Shown: piece after piece, positions 25,371 through 37,600 of the stretch
Layout of the letters: each line of letters begins with the position of its first letter
How positions within the stretch are numbered: the first letter of the stretch is position 1
Assembly: GCF_030272615.1 (NCBI RefSeq)
Contig: NC_081406.1
Span: 463,726,072 to 463,788,071 of the forward strand
Length of the DNA stretch: 62,000 nucleotides
Direction: 5' to 3'
Source of the DNA: Cryptomeria japonica
Taxonomy: Eukaryota; Streptophyta; Pinopsida; Cupressales; Cupressaceae
The notes under the pieces: model-generated
What the model was told of the DNA's origin: nothing
What the model saw: the letters and a program-made list of their open reading frames with translations, nothing else
Database searches by the model: none
Made by a program: the position numbers and the translations under genes

Positions 25371-27460
25371 GCTGGCAGCATTAGAGCCAACAGTTGGGGA
25401 TATGGGCAAGTCCCATAGGGTCTTTGCAGCGGTTGACAACCGCCAAGCAGAGCATCAGGCCACGGTTATTGAGGTATCCAGTATGATCAGAGGTAGCAGT
25501 GTATCTATATTATTTGATTCAGGAGCTACTGACTCTTTTATATCTCCATTGGTTGTGGAGCATTGCGAGCTAGTGGCAATTAGACAAGAGGTCAGTTGGG
25601 AAGTGGAATTAGCTTCAGGGGCTAGAGTGTCTGTGGAATCAGAGGTTAAGGGTTGTCAGCTTTAGATTGGTAGTACCACCACCTTAGTAGACCTTAGAGT
25701 TACACCATGCGGATCATATGGCATCATACTTGGCATGGATTGGCTTTATGCCCATAGAGCCAAGATGGATTGTCACCTGAAAAGGATCGAGTGTGAGGAT
25801 GATCATGGTTCTTCCATAGTGATCACTAGAATTCAGAGACCCGTGTCTCTTCGTATGATCTCCGCCATGCAGCTTAAGCGGAGCATGCGAAAGGGATGTG
25901 AGTTATTTGCCATCACCATTAGTGATAGAGAAGAAGAAGAAGAGGAAAAGGAACCATCTATTGACAACCATCCTACCCTTAAGGGATTCTCAAATGTATT
26001 TCCTTCACAGTTACCCGATATGCTGCCCCATAGAGAGATTGATTTTCATATAGACCTTGTTCCAGGAGCTGAACCAGTTTCATGAGCACCATATAGAATG
26101 ACAACAAATGAGCTTAATGAGCTCAAGATGCAGCTTAAGGAGCTCCTAGAGAAGGGCCACATTCGCCCTAGTATATCCCCTTGGGGTGCACCAGTCATCT
26201 TCATGAAGGAGAAGGATGGATCTCTCCGATTGTGCATGGATTACTGTCAGTTGAACAAAGTAACTATTAAGAACTGATATCCATTGCCCACAATCGATGA
26301 TTTATTTGACCAACTTCAGGGTACCAAAGCATTTTCCAAGATTAATGTAAAGTCGGGGTACCATCAGTTGAGGATAGTGGATAGTGATATCCACAAGACC
26401 GCATTTTACACTAGATATGGCCACTATGAGTTCACCGTGGTCTCATTCGATCTTACGAATGCCCCAGCAGTTTTCATGAGTCTTATGAATGTAGTATTCC
26501 GCACATTCCTTGACCGTTTTCTGATTGTATTTCTCAACGACATATTGATATATTCAAGAAATGAGGAGGAGCATGAGGAGCACTTGAGACAGGTTTTGTA
26601 GTGTTTGAGGGATAATCAGTTGTATGGCAGTTTGTCGAAGTGTGCTTTCTTTAGAACAGAGGTCAGGTACCTTGGTCGTGTTATATCCAGTGATGGGATC
26701 TTAGTAGACCCATCAAAGATCAGAGCCATTATGGATTGGCCAGCACCTACCAGTGTGATAGAGATTAGGAGCTTCATGGGCTTAGCAGGTTATTACCAAC
26801 GTTTTGTTGAGGGTTTCTCTAGAGTTGCTCATCCTATCACTTCTCTTCAGCGCAAAGGGAAGAAATTTAAGTGGATGGAGAAGTGCGAGAAGGCCTTTCA
26901 GGAACTTAAAAAGGCACTTACTACCACACCTATCCTTGTAGTTCCAGATCCTTTAGCTGATTTGATGGTTTGCACAGATGCTTCCCTTGAGTGTTTAGGA
27001 CCAGTACTTATGCAGAGTGGTAGAGCTATAGCTTTTGAGTCTAGGAAACTCAAGACTCACGAGCTTAATTATCCTACTCATGACCTCGAGCTTTCAGCAG
27101 TAGTGCATGCACTTGTGAGATGGAGATATTTACTTTTGGGTCATCATTTTGAGTTGCACTCAGACCATCAGAGCCTTCAGTACATACTCACTCAGCCGAA
27201 TCTTAATGCATGTCAGAGGAGATGGATGGAATTCTTGTGTGAGTATGATTTTGACGTTCACTACATCAAAGGGAAGGAGAACGTAGTTGCAGATGCTTTG
27301 AGTAGGAGACGTCATGAGGTATACACCATATCTATGAGCACGGATTTGAGAGATCAGATCATGCAGCAGTTGCCAGAGGACAGATGGTATTTAGAGGTTT
27401 GCCAGGCTATACGATCTCAGGAAACTTTAGAAGGAAAATATGTGGATTATTCCTTAGAGT
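25371..27460 (+). pseudogene. Internal A protease, reverse transcriptase and RNase H (degenerate)
   Basis: This continues the gag frame. The aspartic protease active site reads FDSGATDSF (Asp at 25516, residue 492), intact. In RT the segment [13 protein letters not shown] (26278 on), GYHQLR and the F-x-D-D box are visible, but the box reads FLNDILIYS (Asn codon 26536-26538, residue 832), so the first metal-binding Asp is lost. The connection and RNase H follow ([16 protein letters not shown] with Asp at 26977, then the later DLELS, HSDHQSL and NVVADALSR motifs), all key acids present. Stops are at 25663, 26083, 26275 and 26599; the last two are shared with internal B. The RT would copy element RNA into cDNA. 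Confidence 0.92.
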
Positions 27461-28812
27461 CCAATGGATTATTACACCATAGAGGGTGCATCTATGTACC
27501 TTCTTCTGAGGGATTGTGGGAGTTCATTATCATAGAGGCTCATAGAGCCCCTTATGCAGCACATCCCAGGGTCAAGAAGATGCATGCAAACATGAGGGAA
27601 CTATACCATTAGCCAGGAATGCGACAGCTTATTGCTGAGTTGGTAGCTCGATGCCTTGAGTGTCAAAGAGTCAAGGCGGAGCACCGCCATCCAGGTGGGT
27701 TGCTCCAATCTCACGCTATACCAGAGTGGAAGTGGGATACTATATCCATGGATTTCATCATCGGTCTCCCTATGTCATCTCGTCGCCATGATGCCATCTT
27801 GGTGACGGTTGACAAGTTGACCAAAGTGGCCCACTTTTCACCAGTTCGTACCACCTTCACAGCACTAGCAGTAGCATAGGTGTTTTTGCGAGACATTGTT
27901 AGACTTCATGGTGTTCCACGCAAGATCATTTCCGACAGAGATTCCCTCTTCACTTCTTCCTTTTGGAAGGCTTTACAGGCAGCTATGGGTACCAAGCTCA
28001 ATTTCAGTACAGCCTATCATCCGGAAACGGATGGCCAGACAGAGAGGGTTAATCAGGTGTTAGAGGATATGCTTCGCATGTATGTCATGGATCACCAGAC
28101 AAGATGGGAAGAGTACCTTCCCTTAGTGGATTTTGCCTATAACAATGGGCATCACACGTCCTTGGGGATGCCACCCTATCAGGCATTATATGGCAGACCT
28201 TGTAGGACACCATTGAGTTGGGACCGCATTGAGGACCGAGTTGCTATTGGTCCTGAGATAGTTCGAGATATGGAGCAGTAGGTGGATTTGATTAGGTAGC
28301 ATCTTAGAGAGGCACAGGATAGACAGAAGAAATATGCAGATGCAAAAAGGATAGATCATAGCTACCTGGTTGGAGACAGAGTCTTCTTGAGAGTGCAACC
28401 GCATAAGAGTCCAATCTGATATGTAAAGGGTTCTAAGCTCGCACCATGATTTGTAGGACCGTTTGAGATCCTTGAGAGGATAGGACAAGTTGCCTACCGT
28501 TTAGCATTGCCACCTAGCCTGTTACGCATCCACAATGTGTTTCATGTTTCAGTTTTGAGGAAATATATCTATGATGAGTCTCATAATCTAGATTGGGATG
28601 CCTTGCAGGTGGAGTCGGACGGGCAGCTAGCTTTGGAGCCCATTCGCATTTTGGCACACCGCACACTGGGCCTTTGAGGTCGAGAGCTGAACCAGGTTAG
28701 GGTCCAGTGGGATTGCTATGATGAGGTCACAGCCTCACGGGAGGATGCAGCACGTATCAGATAACAGTACCCCCACCTTTTTGATGAACTCCAGGAGGAA
28801 GTTCATGCCTAG
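27461..28812 (+). pseudogene. Internal A integrase with chromodomain-like C-terminus (degenerate)
   Basis: The HHCC zinc domain ([15 protein letters not shown], then CLECQRVKAEH) precedes the DDE core: Asp in SMDFIIGLP (27751), Asp in [12 protein letters not shown] (27934) and Glu in DGQTERVNQ (28042), all retained. The C-terminal part contains [24 protein letters not shown] and a final segment WDCYDEV..SREDAAR..YPHLFDEL like the C-terminal chromodomain-type tail of chromoviruses. Stops at 27610, 27877, 28279, 28297, 28417, 28447, 28675 and 28762 break it; 27877, 28279 and 28675 are shared with internal B. The natural end codon is TAG 28810-28812, overlapping the polypurine tract. Confidence 0.9.
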
Positions 28813-28822
28813 AGGGGGAGGG
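28811..28822 (+). other. Polypurine tract of internal A
   Basis: AGAGGGGGAGGG abuts LTR2 directly and is identical to the tract at 38961-38972. Confidence 0.9.
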
Positions 28823-29358
28823 TGTGAGGCCCTACCCCGACTCAGTTTGACATTTTTAGTTATTTGCATATTGAGACTATTATGGATGCTTTATTTTATG
28901 CTTTATGGATTTAGAACTTACATGATTCCATGATTGGATCACATTGACATATGTTGATGCTTTATTTTATGCATGATGATTATGAAAATTTATATGTTTC
29001 TAGAATAGAATTACTTTGAAATGGTGAATGTCATTATTGGAATTGTAGGACTTCATTTTGATGATAGAAAAATGATGCTTATTCTATGAATGGTTCAATT
29101 TTGAGAATTATGTTAATTGCTTATGTGGAATCGAATTTGAATGAATGAGATATTGAATTATTGTTGCCAAATGTATGAGTGTTTGATGTGCAATGAAATC
29201 CATGTATTTAATTATGTATAATTGTGATTATTTGGAATTACTAATGTGTTAATTGAGATGTGTAGGAAAATTATCCATGTGACCATGGAATTTATATGGA
29301 GAACCAAACCTAGACCAATGTACGTTTGTTAAGCCAGGGGTTGTCTATTTGGAGAGAC

Positions 29359-29363
29359 AACAC
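29359..29363. repeat. Left TSD (AACAC) of the TRIM
   Basis: AACAC at 29359-29363 is repeated at 30234-30238. LTR1 has the uninterrupted site (AACACCCCATTTG). Confidence 0.93.
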
Positions 29364-30233
29364 TGTAGAAGTTGAGAAAGCCAACTTCACAGACCCCGAA
29401 GATCACCTGCATGCAAATAACCTGTCACAGAAAGAAGAGATGGAGACAAACAAGCAAGGGTGCTCTGAAAGCTGAAAAATGTATTCATCCGAGAGAGAGA
29501 TAAATTACAATGATGAATCCTTATAAAAGGATATTGTGCAACCCTAAAAGAAACCCTAATAGGTAGACATTTAATAATTAATATAATTATTAAATGTCAC
29601 AAATGCAAACTAAAGTGAAATCTTAAGAGAGGAATAAAGGTAATTTAATCAACATGATTAAATTAAAACCTTTACTCTAACACCCCCCCTTAAGATGAGC
29701 AAAAGTGCAGTTACAAACATGTGCAAGAAAGCAAAGGTAACTACAATGCAAGAAAGTAAACTTGGGTCCTGGCAACAAGGCCTGATCAGGTACCCAATTA
29801 CAACCAAATCTCTGTAAAGTGGAGAAATAGAGAAAACCTCATGGGAAAAACTCTACTCCAAAAAGAAATGAAAGAAATAAATGCACCAATAACATAAGGA
29901 TAGGAGGTGGATAACATGATACCCCCCATAGACAACTTCACAGACCCCGAAGATCACCTGCATGCAAATAACCTGTCACAGAAAGCAGAGATGGAGACAA
30001 ACAAGCAAGGGTGCTCTGAAAGCTGAAAAATGTATTCATCCGAGAGAGAGATAAATTACAATGATGAATCCTTATAAAAGGATATTGTGCAACCCTAAAA
30101 GAAACCCTAATAGGTAGACATTTAATAATTAATATAATTATTAAATGTCACAAATGCAAACTAAAGTGAAATCTTAAGAGAGGAATAAAGGTAATTTAAT
30201 CAACATGATTAAATTAAAACCTTTACTCTAACA
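29364..30233 (-). mobile_element. TRIM-like small LTR retrotransposon, 870 bp
   Basis: Two near-identical direct repeats, 29364-29682 (319 bp) and 29931-30233 (about 303 bp), flank a 248-bp internal region with no coding capacity. On the minus strand the LTR starts TGTTAGAGTAAAGG and ends AACTTCTACA, typical for plant elements. A purine tract AAGGGGGGG precedes the left repeat (the 3' LTR), and a GGTATCATG segment that resembles a tRNA-Met-type PBS follows the right repeat (the 5' LTR). The 5' LTR lacks about 12-16 bases at its inner end. I noted only one substitution between the two repeats apart from that, so insertion is recent relative to the host dimer. It needs proteins from another element. 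Confidence 0.9.
29521..29530 (-). promoter_or_regulatory. TATA-like box in the TRIM LTR
   Basis: CCTTTTATAA on the minus strand lies mid-LTR and is repeated in the other LTR at 30072-30081. Its position and a following pyrimidine-rich stretch fit an LTR promoter; transcription is not shown. Confidence 0.5.
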
Positions 30234-32502
30234 AACACCCCGTTTGTAATGTATTTTATTTGTGAAGTGTATGATGCTTGAGTGTTCAAATTAATTTTAA
30301 TATATATGTGTAATCCTACAAGAGACAAATTCCATGTGTGATTTTCTATATTGTATTTTATTGTGTCACTTGACACATGTGCTGATTAGTGTCATTGCTT
30401 TTGACTTGTCTCTTGGAGGGAGTTTTGTTTCTACCAAAGCCATTCAAACACATGAGTGTGGTCCCAAATTTGCCTTGGGTAGGGAGTCTTGGGAGTGGTC
30501 AACTCAGGTTTGACCCGTAGGTTAACTTCATTTGGGTTTCGAAGGGGTTAAATGGACTCCTAGGGTCAGTTTTAGGGCTTTTCCAAAGGTCCAAAGGGTA
30601 TACCTATGGGTTAGCCATATTTAGAAACATGTGACTACTCCCATGTGACTGTTTAGTCACCTCAAAAAGTGGTTTTTCCAAGGTGAGCGAAAATTTAACT
30701 TAGAAGGTTCCTCTTAAGATAGACAACCTTCCCTTTTGATGTCAAACTCTCTTCCCCATTTTCTCTCACCTTTTCCCTTTCCAGTTTTAGTAATGTGTAA
30801 GCGTTTGGAAAGAGCAACCAATGGGAACTCTCACCTCACCCAAGGGGTTGGGAAGTGTGTGAGAGGCCTTCTTAGGCAAGAATTAGAGACTTAGTGAGGA
30901 ATCACCCACTCTCCATTGTTGGAGATTATGCATTTGTTTTGAAAATCAGTTGTAGAATAGAATTTTTGGGAAAGATTGGAGGAAAATTTGTGTGGATTTG
31001 GGCAGCTCATCCCCAACTAAATCTAACATACCTATTGGCAGAATAAGGTTGATTTTATTTCCTTTTAGTTATGTTGTTTATGTTGTTTTGTTGAAGGAAA
31101 GAAATGCTTGTTGAAAGAGATGTGTTTATGTAAATTGTTGTTGGAGAAAAAAAAAATGTAAGCTTTCATTTCTATGTTTTTGTTTATGTGTTCTTGTTTT
31201 GGGAGTGTCCAAGATCTCCTACTCTTGGGGGAGTAGGATGGTCTTGGGGTGGAAGGAGTATGATAGCCTTGGATGAGAGGCTCTCCTTATGGAGAGTGAT
31301 CTCAAGGGTGTCCTTTGTGACCCTTGCTGCATAGACTTGTGTATGCATTTGGGGGTCAGAAGGGGAGAAAATATGGCCTTTGAGCCTTTGGGGGGCATAA
31401 GGTATGGGGATGTATCTTTTGTTGTATTTTGTATTGCCATGAGCTGGCTTGAGTTGTGTTTTGGCTTGCAATCTCCCCAATGGTTCTTGGTCCACTTCCA
31501 CCTATGGAAAGATCATCACAAGATGTGGTGAAAGTATAGCTTGGGATGGGAAGATGTATATTGAGCGTTTACCTTATTTGCTGTGGTGTTTGCTTGTTTG
31601 TAACCCATCTAGTGCTTCGTTCTCCAAGCTCGGGGATGGCTTCTAGTAAGCCTAGGCTGGGAGGTGAGCTCTCCATGGTCAAATTGTGTTTTTATTGCAG
31701 GTTGCTTGGGAGGGGAAAAGAAAGAATAAAGAGTTTTGTTGCTGTTTTATGTTGCAGAAAAGTTTAAAAGACAAATGTATTTAATTTTGAAGTTTGTAAA
31801 GAAAAAGAGAGCCATTGTTGTATTTATTTTTCCAAAAGAAAAGAAAAGTATTATTTTATTCATATTACCATGGAAAGGAAAATATTGTTTGGTTTTTAAA
31901 CCCATTTGTATTCATATCTACTTTGTATCTACATTGGCTAAAGAAATATATATTTTTCCTACTTTGGTAGTTTTGCAAAAAGAAAGAAGAAATGTATTAG
32001 CTTGTATTTAAATCTTCATGTTTTATAGAAAAAATGAAGTAGATGCATTTTTGTGTAACCTGAAAATAAAATTAGTTGCTACTACATATTCCTATATGTA
32101 TTTATGCTACTGCAAATTTAATTAAACCTGTCATTATTTTTCCATTCAAAGCAGAAATAAATCTTATTATAGTAGTCTATTTCTTTTCAAAAAAAATTAG
32201 CATTTAGTTTTAGTTTATTTTGTTATAAAAAAAAAGAATATATATTAAGTTGCTGTTAGGATGCATTGTAAATGTTAGTTGTAGAATGCTGTTTTTAAAC
32301 AAAAAAGAAAACAGAATATTCAACATATATATTTCTTCAATTTAAAAAAAAAAAAAATATACTCTACCCCATTATTCAAACTACAAATAACATTAGTAAA
32401 ATCCCTGCATGCATTCTAAAGTTATACAAAATAGTAATCTCATAAACTTGCCTAGATGAGTTGTAAATGGTAATAAACATATATATATTCCTATATATAT
32501 AT

Positions 32503-32555
<53 letters not shown>

Positions 32556-32577
32556 TATATATATATATATATATATA

Positions 32578-32639
<62 letters not shown>

Positions 32640-32727
32640 CATATATATATTTTCGTCATTAAATTGTTATTCTGAAAATCTGTTATAAAAAAAAAAAAAA
32701 AAAGACCAGTAATGTGTTTGACTAGAT

Positions 32728-32730
<3 letters not shown>

Positions 32731-32786
<56 letters not shown>

Positions 32787-32810
32787 TATTTATATATATA
32801 TATTTATAAA
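32731..32810. repeat. (TA)n microsatellite in LTR2
   Basis: An interrupted TA tract at the homologous place to 22486-22580. A second, longer TA stretch in LTR2 covers about 32478-32638, and a third about 33367-33408. Confidence 0.93.
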
Positions 32811-32907
32811 CATCATTTTTTTTTTAAACAGATTTATTAAACACACAAAAAAAATATAAACTTTTAAAAAAAAAAAGTGTTTTGCAAAGAAAGGCAGGCC
32901 GCAGCCT

Positions 32908-32990
32908 TGGGTGGCAACGCCCACAGTCTGCGGGAGCCACAGCTGTGGGCGGCGATGCCCACAGGCTGCGAGAGCCGCAGCTATGGGTGG
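32908..32990 (+). repeat. GC-rich minisatellite in LTR2, about two units
   Basis: Same unit as at 22702-22890 but contracted to roughly two copies, joined directly to the CCGCTTCCTCACCC flank. Confidence 0.85.
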
Positions 32991-33366
32991 CGCCGCTTCC
33001 TCACCCTTCTTCTGCCATAAAATAAAGAAACCCCGATTCGGCCTTGCGCGCACTGCTGTGGGGATAAATGTGGAACAAAACAAAAAAACGCCCTTCCATG
33101 GCCACTGCCACTCCTTCACCTGCACACACACACAAAATAATAATAGAACATCACACACACACACACAGCCCACATATAAAAAAAAAGGGGATAATAGATG
33201 TTAACCTATTTGCCCTAAACCTAGTTTCGGGTTAGGGCAAACACACATAGAATTTAAAATAAGTAAGTGTGTGTGGGAGTGTATTGAAAGGGGGTTGAAT
33301 AATATAATAAAATAAAAACCCCACCTTCCCTTTTGAATATATTCATAAGCATATGTATAAATTTAT

Positions 33367-33409
<43 letters not shown>

Positions 33410-33464
33410 TAGTTTAATTTCCATATTTATTTGGGATCAAATGGTTTTTTTTTTCTAAAATAAG

Positions 33465-33544
33465 AAATGTTCTTTTAAATAATAAATGAATGTAGGAGCA
33501 TTTAAAATGTTCTTTTAATTAATAAATGAATGTAGGAGCATTTA
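33465..33544 (+). repeat. 40-bp tandem duplication private to LTR2
   Basis: Two copies of a unit starting AAATGTTCTTTTAA and ending GGAGCATTTA, where LTR1 and LTR3 have one copy. Confidence 0.88.
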
Positions 33545-34024
33545 GTCAGAAGAATTTAAAACGTTGGGTAGGATAAACCCTTGGGAAAACATAATGATTT
33601 ATGTAGTGCCCTGTTGGTCCATTTATCTTGAAATTTATTAGGCACTTCTTCATTAATGAATATTTTATTTAGTGGGTTAATTTAATCAAAGAGTTAGGTG
33701 AAATTAAATTTAGACCCTAGGTAATTAAAGAACTATAAGAGATTATTGATCAATTAAATTAAAGATCATGTATTACATTTGAGATTAATTGCTAAGGGAA
33801 AATTATTTATTTAATAATGGAGATTAGTGATAACTTTTTGGGGAAATTTTAGCTCGCTTATAACTTAGAAAATTTTATCGCCCAATTAATTTAATTGTTT
33901 GATTCATTCAAAACATAGTTAAGACCAAACTAGTTTGCATTATTTTAATAAAGTAGTCGTTCTAAGTTAAGTATTTTAAAAAAAAATTATTCCGTTTGTG
34001 CCCAGAAGTTTTGGCATGACATTT

Positions 34025-34036
34025 TGGTATCAGAGC
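34025..34036 (+). other. Primer-binding site of internal B (initiator tRNA-Met)
   Basis: TGGTATCAGAGC, the exact standard plant sequence, 3 bp after LTR2. An AT-rich leader of about 160 bp follows, without a gene. Confidence 0.93.
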
Positions 34037-34195
34037 GAGGTTGCCAACACTAGGAACCTTAGTCCATTACGTTTCGCTATAATTATTTAATTAATTAAAT
34101 TATATTTATTTTTATTATGATTATTTTTAAACTAGCTAAAATATTTCTCCTAAAATATTTATTTATTTCATTTTATTTTTATTTTCTTAAAAAGG

Positions 34196-35520
34196 ATGCC
34201 TCCAACTACATGACAAACTCGCAAACATGGTAGAGGTCCTAGGCGTGAATGCATGGCATGCGAAGAGGTCATTAGGGAGGAATCGGTTTAGGAAGTGAAC
34301 CCAGCAGCTCCTCCCGAACGATCAGTTGACCCAAACCGAGACATCTTGGTAGCTCTACAGAACCTGATTGGCATAGTTCAAGATAGGCTTCTGGCAGTAG
34401 ATCATAATGTTGAGAACCAAAACTCAGGAAGTCATAGAATAGTAGAATGGGAATAGAGTAGGAGTCCACCTCCTAATCCCGTAGAGAGTCAAGCTGGGCA
34501 TGAGCTCGAGTCCGTTCACCTACTAGCACCACCTCCAGCCGTAGCACCAGTGTATTTTGAGAGGGCACGTCGAGATCCAGGGGATCTAATCAGAGAGGTT
34601 ATGCATCTTCAGCCACCATCTTTTGGGGGATCTACCGATGGGGTAGAAGCAGAGGCATGGCTTTTGAGCCTAGATAGGTACTTTGCATTGCACTCTTATG
34701 AGAGCAATTTAAAAGCACGTGCAACGGTTCACCTATTGCGACGAACAACCTCCACATGGTGGAGACAGGAAGAGTATAAGTGTGGTTTAGAGATAGAAAC
34801 CCTCACTTGGGAGATTTTCACAGAGAGATTCCGGGAGAGGTACTTATCAGAGCATTTCAGACAGTGTAGGGTGGATGAGTTTCATGACCTCTAGCAGAAA
34901 GTTCTTTTAGTGACCCAGTACGAGAACAAGTTCTTTGAACTCTTACCGTATGTAGACTACCTGAAGGATGAGAAGATTCTTGTCAACCAAATTATCAGAG
35001 GATTGAATTCCAGCATAGCAGGACCAGTGAGGATGGCCGCTCAAGGGAGCCTTCGGGTTGCCATGGAGAAGGATTTGATAGCTGAGGAGATTCAGGTCAG
35101 ACCCCAAGACTCGAGGGATCGGTTCCAGAACCATAACCCTACACCACAGACTTATGGGTTTTAGAAACCCCATTGTAAAGGTAACAATAGACACTCATCG
35201 GGGTTCTCCAAAGCCCCTCCTCCGCAGGAGTCACAGCAAAACCAGAGGCAAAGGCCTCCGCAAAGTTAGCAGGGCACGAAGCCCAAGCAGTGGCAGTCAT
35301 AGGGTCAGAGGCGAGACCAGAGATCTCAGGTTCCTTACACACCTCCGACGAGGACTTTGCAGTCCTCCAGAGGTGGATATAGTGGTTCTAACAGGACAAG
35401 GGGACAGCCTTTTTCAAGACCACAGGGAGTGCAGTTTCAGGCACGTGGCGCTTGCTTCACATGTGGAGCCATGGGACACATGGCTAGAGAGTGTCCTTAA
35501 GGTCAGATGGTAGGAAACCA
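34196..35520 (+). pseudogene. Internal B gag (degenerate)
   Basis: Begins at ATG 34196 and keeps one frame to the stop at 38960, 3 bp shorter than copy A (one Glu codon fewer in an acidic run). The capsid-like core (AEAWLLSLDR, TWWRQEE) is present, and the CCHC knuckle at 35453-35494 is intact here (CFTCGAMGHMAREC). Stops occur at 34211, 34289, 34454, 34892, 35162, 35267, 35300 and 35498. None is shared with copy A in gag; compared with copy A, seven are CAG-to-TAG or CGA-to-TGA changes. Confidence 0.9.
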
Positions 35521-37600
35521 GAGGATGGTAGCATCAGAGCCAACAGTTGGGGATATGAGCAAGTCCCATAGGGTCTTCGCAGCGGTTGACAACCGCCAAG
35601 CAGAGCATCAGGCCACGGTTATTGAGGTAGCAGGTATGATCAGAGGTAGCTGTGTATCTATATTATTTGATTTAGGAGCTACTGACTCTTTTATATCTCC
35701 ATTGGTTGTGGAGCGTTGCGGGCTAGTGGCAATTAGACAAGAGGTCAGTTGGGAAGTGGAATTAGCTTTAGGGGCTAGAGTGTCAGTGGAATCAGAGGTT
35801 AAGGGTTGTCAGCTTCAGATTGGTAATACCACCACCTTAGTAGACCTTAGAGTTGCACCACACGGATCATATGGCATCGTACTTGGTATGCATTGGCTTT
35901 ATGCCCACAGAGCCAAGATGGATTGTCGCCTGAAAAGCATCGAGTATGAGGATGATCATGGTTCTCCCATAGTGATCACTAGAATTCAGAGACCCGCGTC
36001 TCTTCGTATGATCTCCACCATGCAGCTAAAGCGGAGCATGCAAAAGGGATGTCAGTTATTTGCCATCACCATTAGTGATAGAGAAGAAGAAGAGGAAAAG
36101 GAACCATCTATTGACGACCATCCTATGCTTAAGGGATTCTCAGATGTATTTCCTTCAGAGTTACCCAGTATGCTGCCCCGTAGAGAGATTGATTTTCATA
36201 TAGACCCTTTTCCAAGAGCCGAACCAGTTTCACGAGCACCATATAGAATGACCAAAAATGAGCTTAATGAGCTCAAGATGCAGCTTGAGGAACTACTAGA
36301 GAAGGGTCACATTCGCCCTAGTGTATCCCCTTAGGGTGCACCAGTCATCTTCGTGAAGAAGAAGGATGGATCTCTCTGATTGTGCATGGATTACCGTCAG
36401 TTGAACAAAGTAACTATTAAGAACTGATATCCATTGCCCAGGATTGACGATTTATTTGACCAACTTCAGGGTGCCAAAGCATTTTCCAAGATTGATCTAA
36501 AGTCAAGGTACCGATAGTTGAGGATAGTGGATAGCGATATCCACAAGACTGCATTTCACACTAGATATGGCCACTATGAGTTCACCGTGGTCTCATTCGA
36601 TCTTACGAATGCCCCAGCAGTTTTCATGAGTCTCATGAATCGAGTATTCTGCACATTCCTTGACCGTTTTGTGATTGTATTTCTCAATGACATATTGATA
36701 TATTCACAAAATGAGGAGGAGCATGAGGAGCACTTGAGACAAGTTTTGTAGTGTTTGAGGGATAATCAGTTGTATGGCAGTTTGCTGAAGTGTGGTTTCT
36801 TTAGAACAAAGGTCAGGTACCTTGGTCATGTTATATCCGGTGATGGGATCTCAGTAGACCCATCGAAGATCAGAGCCATTATGGATTGGCCAGCACCTAC
36901 CAGTGTGACAGAGGTTAGGAGCTTCATGGGCTTAGTAGGTTATTACCGACGTTTTGTTGAGGGTTTCTCTAGAGTTGCTCATCCTATTACTTCTCTTCAG
37001 GGCAAAGGGAAGAAATTTGAGTGGACAGAGAAGTGCGAGAAGGCCTTTCAGGAACTTAAAAGGGCACTTACTACTGCACCTATCCTTGTAGTACCAGATC
37101 CTTTAGCTGATTTCATGGTTTGCACAGATGCTTCCCTAGAGGGTTTAGGAGCAGTACTTATGCAGAGTGGCAGAGCTTTAGCTTTTGAGTCTAGGAAACT
37201 CAAGACTCACGAGCTTAATTATCCTACTCATGACCTGGAGCTTGCAGCAGTAGTGCATGCACTTGTGAGATGGAGACATTTCCTTTTGGGTCATCATTTT
37301 AAGTTGCACTCAGACCATCAGAGCCTTCAGTACATATTCATTCAGCCGAATCTTAATGCACGTCAGAGGAGATGGATGGAATTCTTGTGTGAGTATGATT
37401 TTCACGTTCACTACATCAAAGGGAAGGAGAATGTAGTTGCAGATGCTTTGAGTAGGAGACGTCATGAGGTATACACCATATATATGAGCACAGATTTGAG
37501 AGATCGGATCATGCAGCAGTTGCCAGAGGACAGATGGTATTTAGAGGTTTGCCAGGCTATACGATCTTAGGAAACTTTAGAAGGAAAATATGTGGATTAT
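35521..37600 (+). pseudogene. Internal B protease, reverse transcriptase and RNase H (degenerate)
   Basis: Same domain order as copy A. The protease active site reads FDLGATDSF (Ser to Leu at 35672-35674), which should inactivate it. The RT box reads FLNDILIYS with the same Asp-to-Asn change as copy A (Asn codon 36686-36688). The RNase H acids ([27 protein letters not shown]) are retained. Stops are at 36332, 36377, 36425, 36515, 36749 and 37568; 36425 and 36749 are shared with copy A. Confidence 0.92.

Larger units (their letters stand above)
28823..34021 (+). repeat. Gypsy dimer LTR2 (middle), 5199 bp including a nested TRIM
   Basis: Same termini as LTR1 and LTR3. Without the TRIM and its duplicated target it is about 4324 bp. 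It lies directly between the polypurine tract of internal A and the PBS of internal B with no TSD, so it serves as 3' LTR of one unit and 5' LTR of the other. Private features are the TRIM insertion, a 40-bp tandem duplication (33465-33544), and a shortened minisatellite. By eye most variant positions group it with LTR3. Confidence 0.92.

Noticed and set aside
32376-32688. Tyr/Ile repeat open frames on both strands
   Set aside because: Direct translation of (TA)n microsatellite.
28823-34021. Middle LTR as an independent solo-LTR insertion or a separate element boundary
   Set aside because: It is flanked by a polypurine tract and a PBS with no TSD, so it is an integral part of the dimer.
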